NCBI GenBank assembly: GCA_937926845.1
Contig: CALBBS010000180.1
Coordinates: 1 to 13,053 of the forward strand
DNA length: 13,053 nucleotides
Reading direction: 5' to 3'
Origin: an uncultured Atopobium sp.
GTDB taxonomy: Bacteria > Actinomycetota > Coriobacteriia > Coriobacteriales > Atopobiaceae
Of the stretch, positions 6,648 through 13,053 are shown in pieces (the stretch's first letter is position 1; the number at the start of each line of letters is the position of its first letter). The position numbers were made by a program, and so were the translations under genes. The notes under the pieces were generated by a model, which had not been told where the DNA came from, ran no database searches, and saw nothing but the letters and a program-made list of their open reading frames with translations.

Positions 6648-8582
6648 TTACTCTGCTGAAGAAGTAGAGGAGCCTTCCTCATTGGTGTTCTCAACTACTG
6701 GTGCAAAGGTATTCTCACGTTTAAGGATGTTCATGAACTCCTCGCCGGTAATAGTCTCTTTCTTCTGCAGGTAGTGAGCAATCTCATGCAGTTTGAAGCG
6801 GTTTTCTTTAAGCGTCTGGAGTGCACGCTGGTGGCCCTCTTCAACAATGCGTCTAACTTCAGCATCGATCTCTTCAGCGGTTGCCTCAGAGCAGGTGAGG
6901 GAAGAGCCACCACCAAGATAACGGCTTTGCTGCTGGCTGAGGGTAACCATACCAAGCTTCTCAGACATACCGTACTGCGTAACCATAGCTCGAGCAATTG
7001 CTGTTGCACGCTCAATATCGTTGGAAGCGCCATTGGTCATCTCGCCAAAGATAAGTTCTTCTGCAGCGCGGCCACCACAGAGAACAGCAATCTCATCCAT
7101 TGCTTGGCTCTTGCTCATCAGATAATGCTCATCGTCTTCAACCTGCATAGTAAAGCCAAGAGCTCCGCCAGTACGAGGAACAATGGTAATCTTGGTAACA
7201 GGAGCGTCGTTTTTCTGGATGGCGCCCACAATTGCATGGCCAGTCTCGTGATAAGCAACAACATTTTTCTCGTGTTCAGAAAGAACAGTATTCTTCTTCT
7301 TTGCGCCAGCAATAACAACGTCTACAGACTCTGCAAGGTCTTCAGTGGTAACACGACGACGACCAAAACGAACAGCACGCAGAGCAGCTTCATTGATGAT
7401 GTTTGCAAGGTCTGCACCAGATGCGCCTGGCGTGGATTTAGCAATGATAGAGAGGTCAACACCAGGCTCCATCTTTACATCATGAGCGTGAATCTGAAGA
7501 ACTGCCTCGCGACCCTTAAGGTCTGGAAGCTCAACAGGAATACGGCGGTCAAAACGGCCAGGACGCAGAAGTGCTTTGTCCAAGGTCTCAGGGCGGTTGG
7601 TTGCTGCAAGAACAACAATACCTTTGTGGTTATCAAAGCCGTCCATCTCAGAGAGCAGCTGGTTTAAGGTTTGCTCACGCTCATCGTTGGAGTTGAGAGA
7701 AGCATCACGGCGCTTACCAACCGCATCAATCTCGTCAATAAAGATGATGCAAGGAGCCTTTTCATTTGCTTGCTTGAAGAGGTCACGGACTTTTGCAGCA
7801 CCGCGTCCAACAAACATCTCAACAAACTCAGAGCCAGCAATCTGGAAGAAAGGAACGCCAGCCTCACCAGCAACTGCCTTAGCGATGAGGGTCTTACCAG
7901 TACCTGGAGGGCCTACAAGCAAGGCGCCACGAGGGCAGCGAGCACCAATCTCTTTGTACTTATCAGGAGTCTTAAGGAAGCTAACAATCTCTTGCATAGA
8001 CTCTTTAGCCTCTTCTTGACCAGCTACGTCTTTAAACGTAATGCCTGTCTCTTCTCCCTTAATTTCTTTAGCGCTTGAGCGACCAAGATTGCCACCAAGA
8101 CCTCCAAAGCCGCCACCAAAGTTCATGGAAGGACCATCGTCACCCATGGCGCGCTTAAGGGATCGGTTGATAAAGTAGCCAATGCCCAAGAAGATGACAA
8201 GAGGGATTCCATACTGAATAAGGGCATAGAGCAGCATATTTGTAGAGTTGTCAGGAATAGAAGCCGAGAAATCAACATTATGCTCTCTGAGTGTCTGCAC
8301 GAGCGTTGAATCATTGGGGAACTGCGTAGTCTCAAAGATCTTCTCGGAATCTCCAGAGCCAGTTGTGAACCTAATGTTTCTGGTGCCCGTATTAAGGTCT
8401 ACCTTGGTAACTTCATTGTTTTCAATCTTGTTAAGGAACTCACTGTACGAGACAGTTTGTACCTGTTGACGCAGAAGTCCTGGTAATAATGTGTTGCTAA
8501 GCAGGAGATATACAAAGATGGCTACTGCAATATAGAGTAGCATCGACATAGATCTACGGTGCTTGTTATCGTTATTTGTCAT
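6648..8582 (-). CDS. ftsH: ATP-dependent zinc metalloprotease FtsH
   Basis: FtsH is a hexameric membrane AAA+ protease that extracts and degrades misfolded membrane proteins and short-lived regulators. I place the start at ATG 8582 (644 aa): AAAGGGA on the minus strand (8588-8594) is about 6 nt upstream. A TTG 27 nt further out would add nine residues but has no such support. Order, by residue from this start: membrane segment (about 13-33), small extracytoplasmic domain, second membrane segment (about 116-138), Gly-rich linker (about 152-167), then the AAA+ domain. The AAA+ domain has Walker A GPPGTGKT (224-231), pore loop FVG (257-259), Walker B IIFIDEID (279-286) and the second region of homology ending RPGRFDRR (340-347). 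The zinc protease site is HETGH (445-449), with Asp522 in GASNDIE as third ligand. The C-terminus is Glu/Ser-rich. It stands alone, without the hpt/tilS neighbours often found beside ftsH in Firmicutes. Confidence 0.98.
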   Translation of the reverse strand: MTNNDNKHRRSMSMLLYIAVAIFVYLLLSNTLLPGLLRQQVQTVSYSEFLNKIENNEVTKVDLNTGTRNIRFTTGSGDSEKIFETTQFPNDSTLVQTLREHNVDFSASIPDNSTNMLLYALIQYGIPLVIFLGIGYFINRSLKRAMGDDGPSMNFGGGFGGLGGNLGRSSAKEIKGEETGITFKDVAGQEEAKESMQEIVSFLKTPDKYKEIGARCPRGALLVGPPGTGKTLIAKAVAGEAGVPFFQIAGSEFVEMFVGRGAAKVRDLFKQANEKAPCIIFIDEIDAVGKRRDASLNSNDEREQTLNQLLSEMDGFDNHKGIVVLAATNRPETLDKALLRPGRFDRRIPVELPDLKGREAVLQIHAHDVKMEPGVDLSIIAKSTPGASGADLANIINEAALRAVRFGRRRVTTEDLAESVDVVIAGAKKKNTVLSEHEKNVVAYHETGHAIVGAIQKNDAPVTKITIVPRTGGALGFTMQVEDDEHYLMSKSQAMDEIAVLCGGRAAEELIFGEMTNGASNDIERATAIARAMVTQYGMSEKLGMVTLSQQQSRYLGGGSSLTCSEATAEEIDAEVRRIVEEGHQRALQTLKENRFKLHEIAHYLQKKETITGEEFMNILKRENTFAPVVENTNEEGSSTSSAE

Positions 8583-8730
8583 ACATGTCCCTTTACCTGT
8601 TTGGCTCAAATGTGATATGAGCTCACTTAGATATTGGAATTGTTTTACCCAATCTACATTTTTTATTTCTATAAAAATTTAAAATTTGGATTCCGCATAA
8701 TTTGTTAAAAACGGTTTACGCGTGTGTATT
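8583..8730. promoter_or_regulatory. Divergent ftsH/ileS promoter region with candidate ileS promoter
   Basis: This AT-rich stretch lies between two divergent genes. A candidate plus-strand promoter has TTGTTA (8702-8707) and TGTATT (8725-8730) with 17-bp spacing. It would start the transcript near 8737, about 35 nt before the T-box Stem I. The A/T tracts at 8658-8687 resemble an UP element. I could not define a convincing ftsH -35/-10 pair on the minus strand. The start point is inference. Confidence 0.4.
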
Positions 8731-8773
8731 ACTTAGTTCAATGAGTGCAAGACGTGGTAGTATTACTAACACA

Positions 8774-9025
8774 AGCTGTGATGAGGACAGTAGCTGGGTA
8801 GCGCAAATCTCAAGCGAGCGGAGTTGGTGGAAGTCCGCATTTGCGTCCGTGTGAACATCACCTCGGAGCTGCAGTTCAAACGTACAGGTTTTGTACTAGT
8901 AGGTGCTGCCGGAAATGGTCGCCGTGACAGGCCAGCCGAGTAAACGGACATATCCGTCGCTGGGTGGTTACAACGAAGTGTATTGTGGCGCTTCGTCCCA
9001 GCTGTGAGGGACGGGCGCTTTATTT
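8774..9025 (+). promoter_or_regulatory. T-box riboswitch, isoleucine specific, controlling ileS-lspA-rluD-like operon
   Basis: The leader senses uncharged tRNA-Ile and turns on the operon. Stem I has a basal helix with AGCT/AGCT and GAGG/CCTC pairings, then a specifier loop with ACAGTA on the 5' side and GAAC-ATC-A on the 3' side. The ATC triplet (8857-8859) specifies Ile. GCGCAAAT (8801-8808) pairs with ATTTGCGT (8839-8846) above it. The distal part AGCGAGCGGAGTTGGTGGAAGTCCGC-like segment (8813-8838) matches the conserved apical motif and closes with GCGGA/TCCGC. A linker hairpin GTACA/TGTAC (8882-8896) and Stem III ACGGA/TCCGT (8944-8957) follow. The T-box proper (8961-8975) contains TGGT (8965-8968), complementary to the ACCA end of tRNA-Ile. 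The antiterminator pairs GCTGGG (8959-8964) with CCCAGC (8997-9002) and ACGAAG (8973-8978) with CTTCGT (8991-8996), leaving the TGGT bulge open. Specifier, discriminator and downstream gene all agree. Confidence 0.95.
8988..9025 (+). terminator. T-box-controlled terminator upstream of ileS
   Basis: CGTCCC (8994-8999) pairs with GGGACG (9008-9013), and an outer GCGC (8988-8991) with GCGC (9015-9018) across a small internal loop. The stem is followed by TTTATTT (9019-9025). It reuses bases 8991-8999 of the antiterminator, so the two are mutually exclusive. The T-tract is interrupted, so a translational readout cannot be ruled out, although I see no strong pairing that masks the ileS ribosome binding site AGAAAGG (9032-9038). 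Confidence 0.65.
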
Positions 9026-9047
9026 GTGCCCAGAAAGGTTGTGCTTG

Positions 9048-11846
9048 ATGGCAAACGAGTACAAAAAGACCACCAACCTGCCAAACACAGGCTTTCCTAT
9101 GCGCGCATCACTTGCGCAGAACGAGCCTCAGCGTTTGGCTGATTGGGACCAAAACAACGTCTATGAACTCCTGATGAAGAAGAATGAGGGACACGACAAG
9201 TTTGTCCTTCATGACGGACCTCCTTATGCAAACGGTCCAATTCATCTGGGTCACGCACAGAATAAGATTTCCAAGGACATCATCAACCGCTATAAGGCTA
9301 TGCAGGGCTTCCAGACCCCTTATGTTCCTGGTTGGGACTGCCATGGTCAGCCAATCGAGCACAAGGTTGAGCAGATGCTTGGCACCGAGAAGTTCAATCA
9401 GTTATCTACCGAGAAGATCCGTGAGCTCTGCCGCAAGATGGCAGTTGAGCAGGTAGATACCCAGCGTCAGGGCTTTAAGCGCCTTGGTGTTTTGGGCGAG
9501 TGGGACAACCCTTATCTCACTTACGTCAACGATTACGACGCAACTGATGTTGAGATCTTCAAGGCAATCTACGACAAGGGCTCTGTGTATAGAGGTACCA
9601 AGCCTGTTCACTGGTGTACTCATGACCACACTGCTCTCTCTGAGGCAGAGATTGAGTATCACGATGTCACCTCTACTGCAATCTTTGTTCGCTTTGAGCT
9701 AACTACGGTTCCTGAGGGTCTTGAGGCTTACGCAGGTAAGATCTGGGTAGACATTTGGACTACAACTCCATGGACAATGCCTGCTGACGAGGCAGTTATT
9801 CTGCATCCAGAGGCTAACTATGTTGCCCTTGAGCTTCCTGACGGACACGTGGAGATTGTTGCTGAGGCGCTTGCAGAGAAAGCCGCTACCAAGTTTGGTT
9901 ATACCGATTGGAAGCTTGCTCAGGATACAGAGGGTAACACCTGGAAGAGGACCGGCATTGAACTCGCAGGCAACGAGTATAAGCAGCCAATCTTTGGCGA
10001 TCTTGGTAACACTGGTAAGTTCATTTACGCTGAGTACGTCACACTTGACGACGGTACTGGTGTTGTTCACTCCGCGCCTGGTCATGGCGTAGACGACTAT
10101 AACGCTGGTGTTCGCTTTGATATTCCACAGACTATGCCTGTTGATGATGACGGCCACTTCTTCAAAGGTGACGGTCAGGGCACTGGTGGCCCCTTCTCTG
10201 GTATGGAGGTCAATGAGGCTAACCCTGTCATTGTTCAGTGGCTCAAAGACCGTGGAACGCTCATTCTTGCAGAAGAGATTACCCACAGCTATCCACACTG
10301 CTGGCGTTGTAAAGAGCCCGTTATCTTCCGTGCAACAAGCCAGTGGTTTGTCTCCATGGATAAGACTGGTCTGCGTCAGCAGGCAGCAGAGGAGCTTACA
10401 AAGGTTAAGTTCTATCCTGCAAACGCGGTAAAGCGTATTGGTTCTATGGTTGAAGGCCGCCCTGACTGGTGTATTTCCAGGCAGCGTAACTGGGGTGTTC
10501 CAATTCCTGCTTTCACCTGCGAGGATTGTGGCGAAACCGTTATCAATGACCAGACACTTGACGCTGTCATCAAGCTTTTCCGCGAGAAGGGCTCTGATGC
10601 TTGGTTTACCGACGATCCTAAGACCTATTTAGGAGACGCTTGCGTCTGTCCTAAGTGTGGCGGCCACAATCTCAAGGCAAACAAGGATATTTTGGACGTT
10701 TGGTGGGATTCTGGTGTTTCTCACACTGCTGTTTGCAAACACCGTCCAAACCTTAAGTTCCCAGCTGATATGTATCTTGAAGGCTCCGACCAGCACCGTG
10801 GTTGGTTTATGAGTTCTCTCATGACTTCTGTTGGAGCTTACGGAGTTGCTCCTTATAAGTCTGTTGTCTCACAGGGCTTTACGCTTGATGGACAGGGACG
10901 CAAGATGAGTAAGTCTCTGGGTAACGTCATTGATCCAAACGTCGTTTGTGCTGAACGTGGCGCAGACGTCCTACGTCTTTGGGTTGCTTCCGTTGATACT
11001 TCAACGGATGTTCCTTGCGATGACGCTATTCTTTCCCAGGTAGGCGATGCATACCGTAGGTTCAGAAACACCCTGCGCTTCCTCCTTGGCGAGCTCGAGG
11101 GCCAGTTTGATCCTGCTACCGATGCAGTTGCTGTAGCGGACCTTGAAGAGTATGACCGTCTTGTTCTTGCACGTATGTGCGAGGTTCACGATGCAGTTAC
11201 TGAGGCGTACGAGGGATATCGCTTTAATAACGTCTTCCGTACCCTCTACGATTACATCATTGAGCTTTCCAACGGTTATTTGAACGCAACTAAGGACCGT
11301 ATGTACTGCGATGCTGCAGATTCTGTAACACGCAGAAGCGCTCAGACTGTTTGGGCAGAGATTCTCTCCATGCTTGTTCATGACCTGCAGCCAATTCTGG
11401 TTTACACCACTGATGAGGTTATGCAGTTCCTGCCAGAGTCCATGCGTGACGGTCAGAAGTACGCAGCCCTTCTCGACTGGTATAAGGCTCCTATGAGCAC
11501 TGACGAGTACACAGCACTGCTTCCTGCATATCAGGTACTGGTTGATGCTCGTGCTGCCTACACTAAGGCATACGAGACCGCTCTTGAGGCAGGTGTTGTT
11601 ACCGAGAAGACCACGCAGGCTACTCGTGCAGAGGTTACCCTTACCGCTGAGCAGGCTGCATCCATTTCTCATGCTGGCCTTGACTTTGCTGAGGCATTTG
11701 TCTGCTCCGAGGTTACCGTCTCCGAAGGTTCTGAGCTGAGCGTAAGCGTCTATCCTGCAAACGGCGAGCGCTGCGACCGTTGCTGGAACTATCGCGAGCT
11801 TGGTGAGGATCACCTTTGCCACCGCTGCCACGACGTTGTTGCGTAA
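9048..11846 (+). CDS. ileS: Isoleucyl-tRNA synthetase (bacterial type)
   Basis: Charges tRNA-Ile with isoleucine in the cytoplasm using ATP, and edits mischarged valine. The 932-residue length is usual for bacterial IleRS. I chose ATG 9048, with AGAAAGG 9 nt upstream, over a GTG at 8964 that lies inside the T-box. Seen in order: the HIGH-type motif HLGH (66-69) after DGPPYANGPI; the CP1 editing domain with WTTTPWTMPAD (237-247) and HSAPGHGVDD (341-350); DWCISRQRNWGVP (473-485); a CPKCGGH knuckle (534-540); KMSKS (619-623) followed by LGNVIDP; an anticodon-binding helical domain (about 650-830); and a C-terminal zinc site with Cys909, Cys912, Cys924 and Cys927. All key residues are present. 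Its stop TAA is followed immediately by the lspA ATG. Expression is under the isoleucine T-box. Confidence 0.99.
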   Translation: MANEYKKTTNLPNTGFPMRASLAQNEPQRLADWDQNNVYELLMKKNEGHDKFVLHDGPPYANGPIHLGHAQNKISKDIINRYKAMQGFQTPYVPGWDCHGQPIEHKVEQMLGTEKFNQLSTEKIRELCRKMAVEQVDTQRQGFKRLGVLGEWDNPYLTYVNDYDATDVEIFKAIYDKGSVYRGTKPVHWCTHDHTALSEAEIEYHDVTSTAIFVRFELTTVPEGLEAYAGKIWVDIWTTTPWTMPADEAVILHPEANYVALELPDGHVEIVAEALAEKAATKFGYTDWKLAQDTEGNTWKRTGIELAGNEYKQPIFGDLGNTGKFIYAEYVTLDDGTGVVHSAPGHGVDDYNAGVRFDIPQTMPVDDDGHFFKGDGQGTGGPFSGMEVNEANPVIVQWLKDRGTLILAEEITHSYPHCWRCKEPVIFRATSQWFVSMDKTGLRQQAAEELTKVKFYPANAVKRIGSMVEGRPDWCISRQRNWGVPIPAFTCEDCGETVINDQTLDAVIKLFREKGSDAWFTDDPKTYLGDACVCPKCGGHNLKANKDILDVWWDSGVSHTAVCKHRPNLKFPADMYLEGSDQHRGWFMSSLMTSVGAYGVAPYKSVVSQGFTLDGQGRKMSKSLGNVIDPNVVCAERGADVLRLWVASVDTSTDVPCDDAILSQVGDAYRRFRNTLRFLLGELEGQFDPATDAVAVADLEEYDRLVLARMCEVHDAVTEAYEGYRFNNVFRTLYDYIIELSNGYLNATKDRMYCDAADSVTRRSAQTVWAEILSMLVHDLQPILVYTTDEVMQFLPESMRDGQKYAALLDWYKAPMSTDEYTALLPAYQVLVDARAAYTKAYETALEAGVVTEKTTQATRAEVTLTAEQAASISHAGLDFAEAFVCSEVTVSEGSELSVSVYPANGERCDRCWNYRELGEDHLCHRCHDVVA

Positions 11847-12362
11847 ATGAATACTGACCAGCAGCAACATACAACGCACACACTAGTGACCCGCCTTGCA
11901 GTTCTCTGCGGGGCGGGCGCTGTTGCCTGTGTGCTTGACCAGGCAACCAAGCTCTGGGTACGAACCTCAATTCCAGAGGGAACCGCAGTACCTTTTATCC
12001 CAGGCGTTATGGAGCTCTTCCACGTAAGTAACACCGGTGCAGCGTTTTCTGTAGGTTCTGGAAATGCTCTCTTTTTTGTAGCCCTCACTGCCGTGGTTAT
12101 CGCCGCTCTTGTGGGCTTTGTAGTTCGCGAGAAGAACCTCCCGCTGCCGCTTATTGCGCTTTTGGGAGGCGTTGCAGGTGGCGGAATTGGTAACGCTATT
12201 GACCGTGTTTTGTATGGTCAGGTTACTGATTTCTTTGCTACAACGTTTGTCAATTTTGCTGTGTTTAATGTGGCAGATATTTTTGTAACTTGTGGCATCC
12301 TTATTGCTTTTGTGTACTGGATAATCTGGGACAAAAAGCAGCAGGGTAGCGGCAATGAATGA
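11847..12362 (+). CDS. lspA: Lipoprotein signal peptidase (signal peptidase II)
   Basis: This membrane aspartyl protease removes the signal peptide from prolipoproteins after diacylglyceryl modification. It has 171 residues with four hydrophobic segments (about 16-33, 74-94, 101-118 and 140-161). Conserved blocks are DQATK (31-35), NTGAAFSVG (62-70), GGIGNAIDR (112-120, catalytic Asp119) and FNVADIF (140-146, catalytic Asp144). The N-terminus is slightly extended with a Gln/His/Thr-rich stretch. The ATG abuts the ileS stop with zero spacing, and I see no purine-rich ribosome binding site just upstream, so it probably depends on translational coupling to ileS. Its last bases overlap the next gene. 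It shares the isoleucine T-box control of the operon. Family certain. Confidence 0.98.
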   Translation: MNTDQQQHTTHTLVTRLAVLCGAGAVACVLDQATKLWVRTSIPEGTAVPFIPGVMELFHVSNTGAAFSVGSGNALFFVALTAVVIAALVGFVVREKNLPLPLIALLGGVAGGGIGNAIDRVLYGQVTDFFATTFVNFAVFNVADIFVTCGILIAFVYWIIWDKKQQGSGNE

Positions 12363-13053
12363 GCGTATCGTTGACATACTAGTTGGACCAGAAGGGGACG
12401 GTGTCAGATTAGATGCGTTTCTTTCTGCCCAAGATACACTTCCTTCAAGAAGTGCCTGCGCAAAGCTGGTAGAAGAGGGAAGAGTAACCATCAACGCTAC
12501 GCTGGCTACCTCTAAGTCAGAAAAACTTATGTTGGGCGATAGGCTTTTGGTATCTCTTCCAGATGCAGAGCCTCAAACAGGGCTTTTGCGCCCAAACCCA
12601 GATATTCCCCTTGATATTCGCTTTGAGGACCAGTATCTCATAGTGCTCTCCAAGCAGATTGGCCTTGTATGCCACCCATCTCCAGGCCACGTTGATGACA
12701 CTCTGGCAAATGCGCTGGTAGCCCACTGTGGCTACGAGCACCTAGGAATGCTTCAGGGAGAAGAACGTCCTGGTATTGTGCATCGTCTTGATATGGATAC
12801 GTCTGGTCTTATGCTGGCAGCAAAGTCAGACGAAGCACAGAAGGCCCTTCAAGACCTCATCAGACTGCGCGTACTTGACCGACGCTACATTGTGCTGGTA
12901 CAAGGCTATGTTGCTCATGATTCTGGCACTATAGAAACGGGTATTGCTCGTTCAACGCGAGACCGCTTAAAAATGACCGTATCAGATACTCCAGGTGCAC
13001 GAGAAGCCATTACTACCTTTAGGACCCTTGAGCGTTTTGAGGCAGGTAAAAAA
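12355..13053 (+). CDS. RluD-family 23S rRNA pseudouridine synthase, 5' part; 3' end outside window
   Basis: Converts uridine to pseudouridine, most likely in 23S rRNA (RluA/RluD family). The frame from ATG 12355 stays open to the window end, giving 233 visible residues; about 70-90 more would be expected. The N-terminus carries an S4-type RNA-binding domain (about 16-66: VRLDAFL... SRSACAKLVEEGRVTIN). The catalytic domain includes PGIVHRLDMDTSG (139-151), with catalytic Asp146 in the HRLD motif, then the RRYIVLVQG strand (176-184). It overlaps the lspA stop by 8 bp; CAGGG (12341-12346 region) is a weak ribosome binding site. The lspA-rluD pairing is common in Gram-positive bacteria and the overlap argues for co-transcription. 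RluD versus another RluA-family member cannot be settled from the visible part. Confidence 0.95.
   Translation, partial: MNERIVDILVGPEGDGVRLDAFLSAQDTLPSRSACAKLVEEGRVTINATLATSKSEKLMLGDRLLVSLPDAEPQTGLLRPNPDIPLDIRFEDQYLIVLSKQIGLVCHPSPGHVDDTLANALVAHCGYEHLGMLQGEERPGIVHRLDMDTSGLMLAAKSDEAQKALQDLIRLRVLDRRYIVLVQGYVAHDSGTIETGIARSTRDRLKMTVSDTPGAREAITTFRTLERFEAGKK

Noticed and set aside
6774..7667. 297-codon open frame antisense to ftsH
   Set aside because: It lies wholly inside ftsH, whose AAA+ and HEXGH motifs prove the minus strand. The antisense product shows no domain and arises from codon bias.
8583..8609. TTG start adding nine residues to FtsH
   Set aside because: The ATG at 8582 has AAAGGGA at good spacing; the TTG has no such site.
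8766..8951. 61-codon minus-strand frame across the ileS leader
   Set aside because: The sequence is fully explained as T-box structure; no ribosome binding site.
8964..9047. GTG-initiated N-terminal extension of IleS
   Set aside because: The extension would translate the T-box and terminator. The ATG at 9048 has a proper ribosome binding site and matches usual IleS N-termini.
9699..10298. 199-codon minus-strand frame inside ileS
   Set aside because: Shadow of the CP1 editing domain coding region; no independent support.
11001..11879. 292-codon open frame antisense to ileS
   Set aside because: Overlaps KMSKS-to-C-terminus coding of ileS; no start signals and an unconvincing composition.
1..13053. 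CRISPR array, insertion sequence, tRNA or phage genes
   Set aside because: I looked for spaced repeats, transposase motifs, terminal inverted repeats and cloverleaf-like segments and found none; the only tRNA-related structure is the T-box leader.

Overview
The window reads as a chromosomal housekeeping segment from a mid-GC Gram-positive bacterium. My best guess is an actinobacterium of the class Coriobacteriia, in the Atopobium/Lancefieldella/Olsenella group. The guess rests on three things: a T-box leader before ileS, an LPxT-type sortase substrate with a Gram-positive signal peptide, and a membrane-anchored L,D-transpeptidase, all with intermediate GC and strong purine-rich Shine-Dalgarno sites. 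It is not based on any database search.

Layout. Positions 1-810 are the 3' part of ffh (SRP GTPase). A 14-bp perfect inverted repeat covering the ribosome binding site leads into a small DUF454/YbaN-like membrane protein (919-1299). Next comes an unrecognised AT-rich, membrane-anchored protein (1360-2025). A bidirectional terminator hairpin (2036-2070) separates it from a convergent L,D-transpeptidase gene (2094-3773, minus strand, TTG start). A 227-bp divergent spacer leads to a secreted, sortase-anchored surface protein with an LPDTA signal (4001-5653). A short leader with two mutually exclusive hairpins precedes a TrmH/SpoU-family RNA methyltransferase (5731-6564). A second bidirectional terminator (6597-6628) separates that gene from convergent ftsH (6648-8582, minus strand).

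The 465-bp spacer between ftsH and ileS holds an AT-rich divergent promoter region and a complete isoleucine T-box riboswitch. The riboswitch has Stem I with an ATC specifier, a linker hairpin, Stem III, the T-box bulge, and competing antiterminator and terminator. It controls ileS (9048-11846), lspA (11847-12362) and an RluD-type pseudouridine synthase (12355 to the window end). The three genes have no gaps or slightly overlap, so they look like one translationally coupled operon.

Functional themes are protein targeting and membrane quality control (Ffh, FtsH, LspA), cell-envelope assembly (L,D-transpeptidase, sortase substrate, two small membrane proteins) and RNA modification and aminoacylation (IleS, TrmH-like, RluD-like). 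I see no CRISPR array, tRNA or rRNA gene, insertion sequence or phage gene. I found no clear evidence of an undescribed multi-gene system. The most worthwhile leads are leader-RNA structures (862-911, 5671-5720, the T-box readout), the non-canonical sorting signal and the unrecognised anchored protein.
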